From: Bactericera cockerelli
Taxonomy: Eukaryota > Arthropoda > Insecta > Hemiptera > Triozidae
Reading direction: 5' to 3'
DNA length: 64,000 bases
NCBI GenBank assembly: GCA_024516035.1
Contig: CM044966.1
Location: forward strand, 3,189,828-3,253,827
How positions within the stretch are numbered: position 1 is the first letter of the stretch; every line of letters begins with the position of its first letter. The position numbers were made by a program, and so were the translations under genes. This document shows positions 50,554-60,479 of the stretch, one piece after another. The notes under the pieces are model-generated. The model searched no databases. It saw only the letters and a list, made by a program, of their open reading frames with translations, and had not been told where the DNA came from.

Positions 50554-53500
50554 AGATTTGTGAGAAGTATGCTTGGGAAAACTAGAAGAGATAGAATTAG
50601 AAATGACAAAATAAGAAGAAATTTGCAAATGTAGAAAAACTCCAAGAACGTATTGTTGGATCAAGATTGAGGTGGTATGGACATATGAAAAGAATGGATC
50701 AAACACGCTTACCAAGAAAATTCTATGAGATGGAGATGACAGGAAAAAGAGTGAGGGGGAGACCACGAACACGTTGGAGAGATTCAATTCATCTAAATAT
50801 TGTGGAAAGGGGTGAAAATCCAGAAAGTATAGAATTAAGTCAGAACTATAATGATAGAATTTGGTGGAGGGACTTCGTGAAACGTCGACAAGTTCATTAA
50901 CGAAACGACAAAGGATATGTATGTATGTACATACAGAAGAAATTATGAACGAATTGGGACCAGGGGTAGTTCATAATAGCGGGGTTCAACTTCAATCAAA
51001 ATGTTCATAATATCAGGGTTCCATATAAAATAAATAAATAAAATAAAAAAGCGTTTATTGAAGAGTTAATCATTTAAAGAAATTTACAAACATAAGGGTT
51101 TCAAAATATACTAAAGTTATCTCTTTTCAGCCTAGGTCGCAAAATAGGTGGTAACAAAAGAATTATCATATTTACAGTTTTAGAATTCTGCTAGGCAGAA
51201 GGCCTCTAATGGGGCGGTGCCCATTAGGATATACAAAAAATAAAATAAAAAAATACATACAGAAGAACCCCGATATTATGAACTAATTGGGACTAGGGGT
51301 AGTTCATAATAGCAGGGTTCAACTTCAATGTAAATGTTCATAATATCGGTGTTCCAATATAATCATGGGTAAAAGTAAGGGAAATTAGGCAAATTTTAGA
51401 CATATGAACGGGCGTACATGTATTTGAATGTTAAAGTAAAGATTAGGTACATAAATACTCAATATGTATGTACATTATACATATACCTATTGTGAGGATC
51501 TAATGAAGTCAGCAATTCTTGAGAAATTTTCGATTTCAAGAAAAAAGTTGCGGGGAAAAAAGTTCATTTTATCCGAAGTTCATAAAATCGGGTGACATAA
51601 TAACGGGGTTCTACTGTACCTAAAAAATCCATAAAATAAATAATTTAAATAGATGAAATAAAAAAATACATAAAATAATTAACTAAATAAATGAAATAAA
51701 TACCTAAAAAAAAATATAAATCCATCAAATAAATAAAATTAACATTCCCTAAAATTTTCAAAGTCTTAATATTATGTGATCACAAACTCGAATTAACGAG
51801 GAAAAATCCATGCACCGGGGGGGATTCGAACCCACAGATCCCTACGCTACCTGGATCACCAGACCAGCGCGTTAACCACTTGAGTGTTACCTTGGCTACT
51901 AGTGTTACCTTGGCTTTCCGTTGCAGGGCCTTCACATTGTTGGGCTCCAAACTCAGCACATTCTCCAGAGACATCAGGGCCGGTTCCAGAGAGTCTAGCT
52001 TGATCTGTGCCTGGGCTAGGTTGTTGTACGAGTTGATTCTCTCTCTCACCAGAGAACTCTTTAGCTCCTCAGACACCTGATGAATAGAATAGATAGAATA
52101 GAATAGAAAATAGAATAGAATAGAATAGAATAGAATAGAATAGAATAGAATAGGAATAGAATAGAATAGAATAGAATAGAATAGAATAGGAATAGGAATA
52201 GGAATAGGAATAGGAATAGGAATAGGGAATAGGAATAGGAATAGGAATAGGAATAGGAATAGGAATAGGAATAGGAATAGGAATAGGAATAGGAATAGGA
52301 ATAGGAATAGGAATAGGAATAGGAATAGGAATAGGAATAGGAATAGGAATAGGAATAGGAATAGGAATAGGAATAGGAATAGGAATAGGAATAGGAATAG
52401 GAATAGGAATAGGAATAGGAATAGGAATAGGAATAGGAATAGGAATAGGAATAGGAATAGGAATAGGAATAGGAATAGGAATAATAGGAATAGGAATAGG
52501 AATAGGAATAGGAATAGGAATAGGAATAGGAATAGGAATAGGAATAGGAATAGGAATAGGAATAGGAATAGGAATAGGAATAGGAATAGGAATAGGAATA
52601 GGAATAGGAATAGGAATAGAATAGGAATAGGAATAGGAATAGGAATAGGAATAGGAATAGGAATAGGAATAGGAATAGGAATAGGAATAGGAATAGGAAT
52701 AGAATAGAATAGAATAGAATAGACATCAGGGCAGGCTCCAGAGAGTTGATTCTCTCTCTCACCAGAGAACTCTTTAGCTCCTCAGACACCTGATGAATAT
52801 TAATAATTATTTATACTGCCCGATAAGGACTATTAATCTATGTTGTTCAATTGTTCATCTTTCTTTCTTGTTGATGGTATTGTCAATTTTGTATTTTTAT
52901 CATTACTTGTTTGTACTATCATTGCTTGTCCATTAATAAAGTATTGAACAATAATAATAAGTTAAGAGAGAGATAATTATGTGTACCATTTAAAAGAATG
53001 AGAAAATAAACAAATAATAGCTCAGAGCGCACAAATAGCTCAGTGGTTAAGCACTCGCTTGCCATGCGGAAGGTCCCGGGTTCGAATCCCCGTGCCGACA
53101 AAAATTTGTATTCAAAATTTGGTTACAGTTGTTTGTAAGGGATACCTTCCGGTGCGCTCGTGTTGACCCAGCACCTAAATGGGAAGTATTGTGTCATTTC
53201 TCGCCCATCAGAGGGGAGGCACACTACGGGATGGGCAGGCTACAACACAGACCACAAGCGTCTACAGTAGCGCCTGTTTCATGGCTACGAAATAAAAAAG
53301 GCTGTGAAACACTCATCTTTTTATATAAAAAAAAATAATAATAAGCTTACGTCATCTGTCTTCATGTTGGAGGCGTCCAGAAAGTCAATGGAGCGACGAT
53401 AGCATTGCACGGCGAACGAGTTGTCTCCTCTGGCATAGAACCAGTTACCCCTGTGTTTCCTCTTCACACTGAAATAATAATAATAATAGTATCACCTTAT

Positions 53501-54643
53501 TTATACTGCCCGTTTAAGACTATTAAAGTCCCATTATTCCAGCAGTAAGCTCAAGACATATTATTAAGTGTTAAAAATTCCAAATGGGAGGATAACTTGT
53601 CATGTCCCGCCTGGGTTTCGAACCCACGACATCTGAATTCTCTCGATTCACAGAGTGCCGCCTTTACCACTGAGCTACCGGGACAGACCGGTTAATGCTC
53701 AAAGCATTTTCTACCACCTAACCCTCAGAGTCTTATTATTATGTGGTCACAAGCTCAAATTAATGAGGATAAATTCGTGCACTGGGTGGGATTCGAACCA
53801 ACGGATCCCTACGCTACCTGGATTACCAGACTAGTGACTGGCGAATATTTTCTCACCCACCGACCTCAGTAGCTTGATCAGTAAGGCGGCGGACTTGTGA
53901 CCTGGAGGTCGGTGGTTCAAGTCCCGGTTTCAGAGTAGATTTAGGGAGGAATTAATAGACAACATCAATAACTTAAGTCGTTGGTAAGTGTCGATTTTCC
54001 CTATCTTACACAATACGCAATCCGTGACTTAGCGCCACAGAGGTATTACAAAAACGTGTATTAATTCCGCCCTTAGTCATTTGAGTTTGAGCAGTTGTGA
54101 TATCACGAAAGTGATTAACACAAATATGATAGCTTAACTTAATTATTATTTTTCATGATCATGTTGTATTTTTTTTTTTTTTTAATTATTTATAGATAAT
54201 AATACTCGTTTTTTTTAAATAAATAAAATAATACTCGTATATCATCAGGGTGATCCGACCTTATCGTTTTCTACTCATATCGCCAATATCTCAATGCGAT
54301 TATCATTTAATTTTAAAAATCATTTTAATTTAATATATGATTTTAATTTAATATTCTACCCATATCATTTCAAAAAGTTATCATATTAACACAAATTTGA
54401 TAACTTTTTAAAACTTAATTTTTTTACTCACCCAAATTCCAGTCGCTTGTCGGCGGGAAGCTCGGCAAGATCGAAGTCAGGCAGAACGGAATGTAGCGTG
54501 AGCGAGTAGAAGAGTTTGGCCGAGGGAGGAATGTGCTTGTCCGCGTCACCTTTGTCTCCGTAGCCGAAGCGTGAGGTGATCTCTATCAGTGCTTCCTCTC
54601 CGGTGTCCATGAGAGGAAGCACGTAGTCCATGCCGTGCACTAG
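49557..54643 (-). CDS. FKBP8: FKBP8-type peptidyl-prolyl isomerase/TPR protein, 5' and 3' ends missing
   Basis: Exons 54432-54643, 53351-53468, 51909-52076 and 49557-49799 join in phase. Product in order: C-terminal half of an FKBP domain (HGMDYVLPLMDTGEEALIEI, HIPPSAKLFYSLTLHSVLPD); TPR region (RGNWFYARGDNSFAVQCYRR; NNLAQAQIKLDSLEPALMS; LEPNNVKALQRKAK; NEVDAAIAILRRVLEATPAA); then a basic tail (KEKEIYKKMFSRPTGTEEVK). The hydrophobic/basic replacements in the FKBP pocket and the TPR match vertebrate FKBP8, a membrane-anchored co-chaperone of mitochondria and ER acting with HSP90 in apoptosis and mitophagy. The first half of the FKBP domain should lie above 54643 but was not seen up to 64000. 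Other TPR immunophilins (FKBP4/5/6) are possible but fit less well. Confidence 0.85.
49880..50320. repeat. 53-bp A-rich minisatellite
   Basis: Units around ATTCATAAAATAATTAACTA and AATAGGTAAAATAAAAAATA; remnants recur at 51620-51720. Confidence 0.85.
50334..50421 (-). pseudogene. upstream duplicate of the last FKBP8 exon, 5' part
   Basis: Encodes VLSSRNEVDAAIAILRRVLE then ATPAAD-KSRA. Compared with 49799 down, seven of eight base changes are synonymous, one codon is deleted, and an AG (CTCGAG) precedes the exon start. There is no donor and the copy ends in A+T-rich sequence. Confidence 0.75.
50530..50900 (+). pseudogene. LINE reverse-transcriptase C-terminal remnant
   Basis: LRWYGHMKRMDQTRLPRKFY, GKRVRGRPRTRWRDSI and WWRDFVKRR form the C-terminal block typical of endonuclease/reverse-transcriptase LINE proteins. 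Upstream LGKTRRDRIRNDKIRRN is in another frame, so the element is broken. Confidence 0.7.
50928..51620. mobile_element. MITE with ACAGAAGAACCCCG termini, partly tandem
   Basis: TACAGAAGAA... at 50933 and 51258, and CGGGGTTCTACTGTA at 51604-51618. Inner words GGGGTAGTTCATAATAGC and AATGTTCATAATATC occur in both halves. Ends resemble pogo/Tc1-type MITEs with TA sites. The block at 51040-51250 is unrelated. Confidence 0.55.
51775..51890 (-). mobile_element. family S SINE head
   Basis: GGATTCGAACCCACAGATCC and GCGTTAACCACTTGAGTG. It ends against the duplicated splice donor of the FKBP8 TPR exon. Confidence 0.65.
51889..51915 (-). repeat. 18-bp duplication of the TPR-exon splice donor
   Basis: Minus strand GCCAAGGTAACACTAGTA is immediately followed by GCCAAGGTAACACTC. 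Confidence 0.85.
51909..52076 (-). CDS. FKBP8: FKBP8 exon: second TPR
   Basis: Acceptor TATTCATCAG, donor GCCAAG|GTAACA. It encodes VSEELKSSLVRERINSYN, NLAQAQIKLDSLEPALMS and LEPNNVKALQRKAK. A second donor in an 18-bp duplication (exon end 51891) would add VTLVAK in frame. Confidence 0.9.
52083..52723 (-). repeat. (GGAATA)n hexamer array flanked by (AGAAT)n
   Basis: About 80-90 GGAATA units with pentamer AGAAT runs at both ends and single unit-length slips at 52225, 52482 and 52615. It lies between two copies of an FKBP8 exon start. The 'SYSYSY' ORF is not real. Confidence 0.95.
52724..52789 (-). pseudogene. upstream duplicate of the TPR-exon start
   Basis: Acceptor TATTCATCAG and VSEELKSSLVRERINS are identical to the real exon. 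It then joins SLEPALMS after an in-frame loss of 42 nt and runs into the AGAAT repeat. Confidence 0.8.
53035..53335 (+). mobile_element. family G tRNA-Gly-like SINE
   Basis: ATAGCTCAGTGGTTAAGCAC, B box GGGTTCGAATCCCC, TGTTGACCCAGCACC and GGCTACGAAATAAAA, then an A-rich tail that abuts the exon 53351 donor. Confidence 0.8.
53351..53468 (-). CDS. FKBP8: FKBP8 exon: first TPR helices
   Basis: Acceptor TTATTTCAG, donor GATGAC|GTAAGC. It encodes VKRKHRGNWFYARGDNSFAV and QCYRRSIDFLDASNMKTDD. Two SINEs hug it: family H at the acceptor side and family G 15 nt past the donor. Confidence 0.9.
53487..53686 (-). mobile_element. family H tRNA-His-like SINE
   Basis: In reverse: TAGCTCAGTGGTAAAGGC, loop around CTGTGAAT, B box GGGTTCGAAACCC and body CCTCCCATTTGGAATTTTTA. 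Confidence 0.75.
53692..53838 (-). mobile_element. family S SINE, 5' truncated
   Basis: GGTTAATGCTCAAAGCATTT, ACACTAAATTAAT-like body and B box GGATTCGAACCAACGG. Confidence 0.7.
53861..54130 (+). mobile_element. tRNA-Thr-like SINE with inserted MITE-G
   Basis: Head CCGACCTCAGTAGCTTGATC and B box GGTTCAAGTCCC. The body is split at 53943 by MITE-G and resumes with CATTTGAGTTTGAGCAG. Confidence 0.75.
53944..54072 (-). mobile_element. MITE-G inside the tRNA-Thr-like SINE
   Basis: TTA/TTA duplication (53941-53943, 54073-54075); 129 bp; termini GGGAGGAATTAATAGAC and GTATTAATTCCGCCC. Confidence 0.8.
54432..54643 (-). CDS. FKBP8: FKBP8 exon: second half of FKBP domain
   Basis: Acceptor ACCCTCAG, donor TTTGG|GTGAGT. 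It encodes LVHGMDYVLPLM, EEALIEITSRFGYGDKGD, HIPPSAKLFYSLTLHSVL and ELPADKRLEFG. FKBPs end in the IPP.A.L.F...L motif visible here. Confidence 0.9.
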
Positions 54644-54779
54644 CTGAGGGTAATGATTTAATTTAATTTAATTTTACTTTATTGTGACGTTTCAAACATT
54701 AAACACAATTTACAATGAACATTATATAATGATAATAATATGTTTGTTTTTTTTTCAATAACAATTTAATAATAATAAC

Positions 54780-55020
54780 TAGCGGGTAACACGTCGCCAC
54801 CCGTCGCTTCGCCAGACATCAGACACACACACACACCAAAAAATCAAACAAACACACACACACACACACACTCACACACACTACACCACACACAGCACAT
54901 TTGGAAGAGAATGCCATAGGCATTAGCACCGCCCTTGATCAAGTTTTGTTTAATAATTTCAACTTTGTTTCTTGTAAATTGTATATACTATATTTTGTAA
55001 ATAAAACTTGATTAAATCTG
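54780..55020 (+). repeat. (CA)n-containing repeat and retroposon 3' end
   Basis: CTAGCGGGTAACACGTCG and CTTCGCCAGACATCAG precede CACACA runs (compare 31425-31605). Then GGAAGAGAATGCCATAGGCA and a tail AATAAAACTTGATTAAATC. Confidence 0.55.
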
Positions 55021-55197
55021 TTTTTTTTTTAATAATAATAAAAAAAGTGAGAGAAAAATTGTGTCACCCATCCATTTTTTGTCCTTACCTGGTGTAGGAA
55101 AATAATGGCTAATCAGAATTTTGCGATCAATATGTCAAATGAAAGCTCAGACCCTTGTGTAAAACTTTCTTGCTGTGAGTTGATAGTAGTTATCATA

Positions 55198-55716
55198 CCC
55201 CCAAAAATACACTTCGTGTGCAAAAGACGCCAAGAAAATAACAATCCCTTGTAAATAGAATTGCCTTGAAAAGGATTGCCTAAAAAGGAATTGATATCAA
55301 ATGAAGGCCAAGTTCTTGGGAACTGGATATTATCTACCCACAAAAGAGTCTCAAGTACATGAATCAAGCTGACGATTGGACATGATTTTTCCCATTTTTC
55401 TGCTTTTTAACAACGCTAAAATTTAACATCAAAAATCTTGGCAAGTTTGAAACATCAAAAATATGCTTTGAACTTGCCAAGTTTTTTGATGTTAAATTTT
55501 AGCGTTGAAAGCAGAAAAATGGGAAATATCATGTCCAATCGTCAGCTTGATTCATGTACTTGAGACTCTTTTGTGGGTAGATAATATCCAGTTCCCAAGA
55601 ACTTGGCCTTCATTTGATATCAATTCCTTTTTAGGCAATCCTTTTCAAGGCAATTCTATTTACAAGGGATTGTTATTTTCTTGGCGTCTTTTGCACACGA
55701 AGTGTATTTTTGGGGG
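55198..55716. mobile_element. foldback element, 519 bp, near-perfect palindrome
   Basis: CCCCCAAAAATACACTTCGT at 55198 is mirrored at 55697-55716. The arms of about 250 bp surround a 23-bp spacer (55448-55470) between CTTGGCAAGTT and AACTTGCCAAG. Both strands therefore show the same short ORF. One internal indel makes the arms unequal. Confidence 0.9.
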
Positions 55717-56275
55717 ATATCAGGTATTTTTGGTTGGTTACATTGTTTGCCATGTGCTAAATTCAACACATGAAATAAAGTAGAACAATTTTTTTTATGA
55801 AAATATTGATGGCTTATTTTTTTCTGTCTCACCATCTCTTTACTACAGCCCAATATTTCTAAATTATTGTACCTTGATTTTTTTTTTCAAGGTATAATGT
55901 GAATACCTAGGACACCTAGGTGCATACAGAATGTTTCGTTGAATAGTGAGTAGTTATTGTATGAGTAACGACTTGATAATTACCAGAGTTTAAATAAATT
56001 AATGTAATAGAATTCGAAAAGTGAAGTAGGCTAGACTTACTAATAAATAAATAAATGTGTTTCTTTGTGTTATTATATCACAATTTTAGTGGATAGCGCA
56101 GAATTATAGGACTTTTCCATATCTTTAATATCCCAATATCTTATTTTTGAATATAATTCCGCCACTGGTCGCTGCTAACATTAAAGCAGCTACTCATTTT
56201 TCGTCACGAGGTATGAGTGGACTCCGAACAACCAAGTACAGAGCAGAAAAAATCCTGCCCCGCTGGGGATCGAAC

Positions 56276-58386
56276 CAGTGGCGGCTCGTCGGGTGAAGAC
56301 ACTGAAGACATTTTCACCTAATTTTGAACAGTGAAAACACTACTCATAATACCTTGAACATGGCACAATTGATCCAACTCAAAGAAAAAAAAAAAAAAAA
56401 AAAGAGTAAGCTTTGTGTAAAATAGATCAATGCTGCTTAATATTTCATGTTACTTTCCAAGGAGAACACCAAATGTGAAGACAATTCGCAATTGTCTTCA
56501 GTTGTCCTTGAATCAACCAATCAGAGTTGAGTATTTCCAAGTAGGTATCATGAAATATTAGGCAACAACTATATCTATGTAGTCTGCTAGTGAAGACCGT
56601 CTTCAGTTGTATTCATTTTACAATATCTACACGACTTCATACGAAATGTCACGAAGCCACATACCATGTGCGATGTCATGTGTTTTTGATATTACATTGT
56701 TGCCAGTAGCATTATGCCAGACCTAGGGAACCAGTCAATGATTTAGCCTCCCATATCTAGCACAATCTTGTAATATTAAAAAAAAAAAAAAAAAAAAATT
56801 AACGTAGGCGTTAGGAAAGCGGGATTTTGTTTCAGGAATTTTGGATATTATTTCTCATTTTTTGGGTTCTAGTTTTGTACATAGTTACTAAACGATAGCC
56901 GATACCAATAAATTTTAACTACTTATGTATCTTGTCAACTAAAGTCTTAAAAAGGACATCTCGATTGAAGTCAAATCTCGGAAATAATTATTTAATGTAG
57001 TTACCGAAATTGAGCCTAATAAGATAATCTCGTATCTAGTTGTTCCAAGAAGTTTTTAAATAGGGACAATGGTGGTCCTGTTTAAGATCCTGGCTATGGA
57101 ACCACTTTAAAAAAAATCATGAAATTAGACGTGTTGAAATGAAATTCTCAAGAGAAAATTCTGTTCAGGCGGTGTTAGTATTTAAAATAAATAAATACGT
57201 CTTACATGATTTGAGGCATTTCTTTAAATTTAAAATATAGCTCTTGAAGTATGTAGAAATTTAGCTATGAAATTAACTTGGCAACATTGTATCTCTTATC
57301 TTTAGAATGTAAACAAAGCGCACTTTTTAAATTTTATTATATTATTTTCAAATCTTTTCAACGGTAATCAAGTGACTTTTAATTGGTGTAACTAGTTAAT
57401 AAAGTTATTTCCCAGTATTTGATACAGGATAGAAACATTATTCCTACCTGATCTGACCTGTGCTTTTCATAATAAGTTGAATATGAAGTAGCTATGTACT
57501 TCTTTCAGTGTCAGAAATAACATTATAATTATGCAGGTTGCAGGTAGCTAAGCACACAGCTTCCAGTGAAGTACTTAAAATTATAAGGCAATATCTGTGT
57601 TTTTCATAATTAATAGTCATTTAAACATCAATGGTAACCCAAATTTAAGCTGATTTTATATTTGTAGTAAGTATGTTTTCTTAGATTTATTTTGTAATCT
57701 GGTGGTGGATTTTCTTCCAGTTTTGGATTGTAATTTTTAGTCTTCAACTAACTTTCTTTCCTTCCCAGTTCTAGCCCCTCTTTAAAATGTACCTACCTAT
57801 CTACTGAGGTATAATCCTAATATTTTTATTTTAATTCTTTTTTACCAACTTTTAGTATATATTTTTTATTAAGATGAATAAATATTTTTTATTAAGATGA
57901 ATAATTAATAACAATATTTCAAAGAAACAATGAGATTCCCACAAAATCATGGGGTTCAAACATTAAAAGTAACCCCATTCAGATTAAGAAGTAATGAGGA
58001 TAAGAAAGATATTATGATTACTGGATGTCCAATTTCTCCAATTACTAGAACCACCACTAAAAAAGTAAAGCAAATGCATGCCCCACAGCCATACAGTTCA
58101 AGCCTGAATGGCTGTGTACCAGCTCAAGTGTTGACAAATTGTTCTGCTGGCCTTGTTTATTTAATAAGTACCAAGTGTTCTCCAAAAAAAGTACCTATAA
58201 AAACTTATATGATGCAAAACTGGTGTGAGAGAAAATCATGCTCTGCAGGGAAACAGCCATCACATACAATGGGCTGTGTTTATGAGACCATAAGAACTAA
58301 GATCTGATAAATTAATAATTTTATTTTTTCAATACTTCTGGGTATAATTTGTCTTCACCTAGTCTTGAAGTCAGGAGCCGCCACTG
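56276..58386. mobile_element. non-autonomous hAT transposon
   Basis: 2111 bp with termini CAGTGGCGGCTC and GAGCCGCCACTG, flanked by the 8-bp duplication GATCGAAC (56268-56275, 58387-58394). Subterminal GAAGACA/TGTCTTC words repeat (GGTGAAGACACTGAAGACAT, GAAGACAATTCGCAATTGTC). No transposase found. Confidence 0.92.
57930..58307 (+). CDS. ORF of unknown function inside the hAT element
   Basis: 125 codons from MRFPQNHGVQTLKVTPFR to YETIRTKI. It has eight Cys and several Lys but no known domain. It has no BED, DDE or hATC motif. It is either captured sequence or chance. Confidence 0.25.
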   Translation: MRFPQNHGVQTLKVTPFRLRSNEDKKDIMITGCPISPITRTTTKKVKQMHAPQPYSSSLNGCVPAQVLTNCSAGLVYLISTKCSPKKVPIKTYMMQNWCERKSCSAGKQPSHTMGCVYETIRTKI

Positions 58387-58915
58387 GATCGAACCCAGGT
58401 CTCCGTGCGTGCAATGCCTAGCGTGCTAACTCACTCGGCCACTGTGACTACTTATACTTACTAATTACTAATGCTGCGAAGAGGTCTTGTGCTTCACCGC
58501 AAATAAATCATACAATAACACAAATCATTGGCGCATTTAACAGGGTTTACATTAATTTAATAATTTTATTTAAGTTTTAAGCTTCATTTTAAGTTATCGA
58601 GATTTTAGAATTTTCGGGATTTCAAATAAAAATGCTACCCAGTTAAGAGAATATTATTTTACATCTATTGTTTGGTACAACACGTGCTGGACTGGTTTGA
58701 CTGGTACCTACAATAAAAGTAAACGAGTTTTTATTTGTCTTTTTTGCAAGAAATGTACAATGTATTACGTAGGTACCCTTTCGCTAGTGTCTAGGTACCT
58801 GTGTCTATTTTTTCGAACTCGTAACTTTTTAACCGCACTAAGGTATTGATGATTTTCTTGGAATTGTTTTTACACCTCTACCCGTTTAGGTGTGTATGTG
58901 TATTACAGTATTATG

Positions 58916-59953
58916 CACTGAGATCATATAACATAGAGGGAACATTACCTATCTCGAGCTGAACAAATTTATGCGTCCAACTTTGAACAGCTGATGGTTC
59001 CTCTTTGAACAAATCCCGGCCTCTGATTGGTTCAATTTATTTTAATTTTTTGTTTACCTCATGCAGTGGCGGATATCTAAACATCCTTAATTTTCACGTC
59101 AGATACCAAGTCATATATAACTAGATTAACTAGTGATGTACCGCGGGGTAAATACCGCGGGAAGGTAAATAAAAATTGGGTATTTACCCCAGGGGTCGGG
59201 TAAATTCCCCAAACTGCGTTTTCAAATATTCCTGCCCAAATAAAGTTTTTCTGACTTGAACTCTATAAAATTTCAAGTGGTGGGTAGGAGGCACCTACTT
59301 TTTAATATTTGTGATTTAATTTCAATTTAAAATAATAAAAGTCTTCTGTTTCTGAATGTGGTTCTTTACATTTCCTGTGATATGTTTATTTGTTTGAATA
59401 ATTTTACGTAGGTAATTGGAACCAGGGCAAATGGAGGCTGCAATCTAAAAGCCCTACTTGAGCAGAATAAGGCATGGCAGAACAAGTATGAGTAATATAT
59501 GACTAATTACCTAAAAATACATTTTTTATAATTAGTTCTGTAAATCCTAACTTTCATGATCAACATTTTAATGTTTATATCACAGAGGGAGGGATCAGGA
59601 ATAGGAGAAGATGTTTTATGTGTATATTGGCAAGGAAATGTGCTAAAATGGGTAAATACCCGTGTATTAACCCCAAAAATAAATACCCGGGTATTTGTAC
59701 ATCACTATATATAACTACATAATAAGTAGAAAATAAGGAAAGTAAAAGAGGAAACAAAGACAAAAATAACTAATAGGTAGGTATGAAAAAAGTAAAAACA
59801 TTATTTTAGATTAATTAGGTAGTTTAGGTACCCGGTCCCTTCGCGAGAGAAATATTACTACAACTCCGGCACTGATTTTGAAATCAGCTGATGGTCCCTC
59901 TTAGATGCAGATCTTGATACATCGGGTTCCCTCTATGTTATATGATCTCAGTG
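58916..59953. mobile_element. TIR transposon with 8-bp target duplication
   Basis: Ends CACTGAGATCATATAACA and TGTTATATGATCTCAGTG, flanked by GTATTATG (58908-58915, 59954-59961). The 8-bp duplication fits hAT or P superfamilies; the terminus is not a typical hAT end. It is interrupted by the element at 59122-59707. A relative is at 29700-30137. Confidence 0.85.
59122..59707. mobile_element. nested hAT-like MITE
   Basis: TATATAAC duplication (59114-59121, 59708-59715). Ends include TAGTGATGTACCGCG and GTACATCACTA; the left end has nine extra bases. The interior repeats GGGTATTTACCC-like words. Confidence 0.75.
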
Positions 59954-60244
59954 GTATTATGTTTTCTTTGTGTCATTATAAAATCCCAATTCAGGTTCTA
60001 GGTCAACACAAGAGAACCGGAATCGCTTACACACAATAGTATTGTAATCAAATTAACAATAAAATTTTTGTCGACTCTGGGGTTTGAAGACTTCCCGATT
60101 GAGTAAGGAGGATCTCACCACAGAGCTAATCGTATAACCTGAATTCACGTGTAAGTTGTGCGAAATTGTTACAGAACTTAAATTGACGAGTCTTGGCTTG
60201 CAAGCCTTTGCAATATACTAAAACTAAAGATGACTTTTGCCAGA

Positions 60245-60475
60245 CTTAATTAGGTGCCATCGACGGCGCGTTGAATACATCAATTCTCGTAGGATCACCA
60301 ATTTTAAGCAAAGTTTAGCGAGGTGAAGACTTCGTGATGCTGGCAATCCAGCCCAACCTAGGCTGGGTGAGGTTAATGTGGGCAGAAGGTTTGTCAGTTT
60401 CCTGCTAATGGAGGGTAACACCCCCGTCGTGATATGCAGTTGAAAGCGAACTTAAACCCACATTAAAAATTTTAA
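60245..60475 (+). mobile_element. 5S rRNA-derived SINE
   Basis: GGCGCGTTGAATACATCAAT, TCTCGTAGGATCACCAATTT, AGCGAGGTGAAGACTT, then CTAGGCTGGGTGAGGTTAAT and ATGGAGGGTAACACCCCCGT. This copy keeps the 5S-like word GATCACC. Confidence 0.78.
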
Positions 60476-60479
60476 ATAG

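Larger units (their letters stand above)
56150..58447 (-). mobile_element. family A SINE split by a hAT element
   Basis: Left part: CACGAGGTATGAGTGGACTC and CCAAGTACAGAGCAGAA. Right part: the head end GTGCGTGCAATGCCTAGCGT. Rejoined, with the target duplication counted once, it is an ordinary copy of the family. Confidence 0.85.

Noticed and set aside
52083..52723. telomeric repeat
   Set aside because: GGAATA is not the arthropod TTAGG unit and the array is inside an intron between exon copies.
52061..52789. 242-codon Ser-Tyr repeat ORF
   Set aside because: Pure translation of a hexamer microsatellite.
55113..55783. identical ORFs on both strands
   Set aside because: They are the two arms of the palindrome and carry no codon or domain signal.
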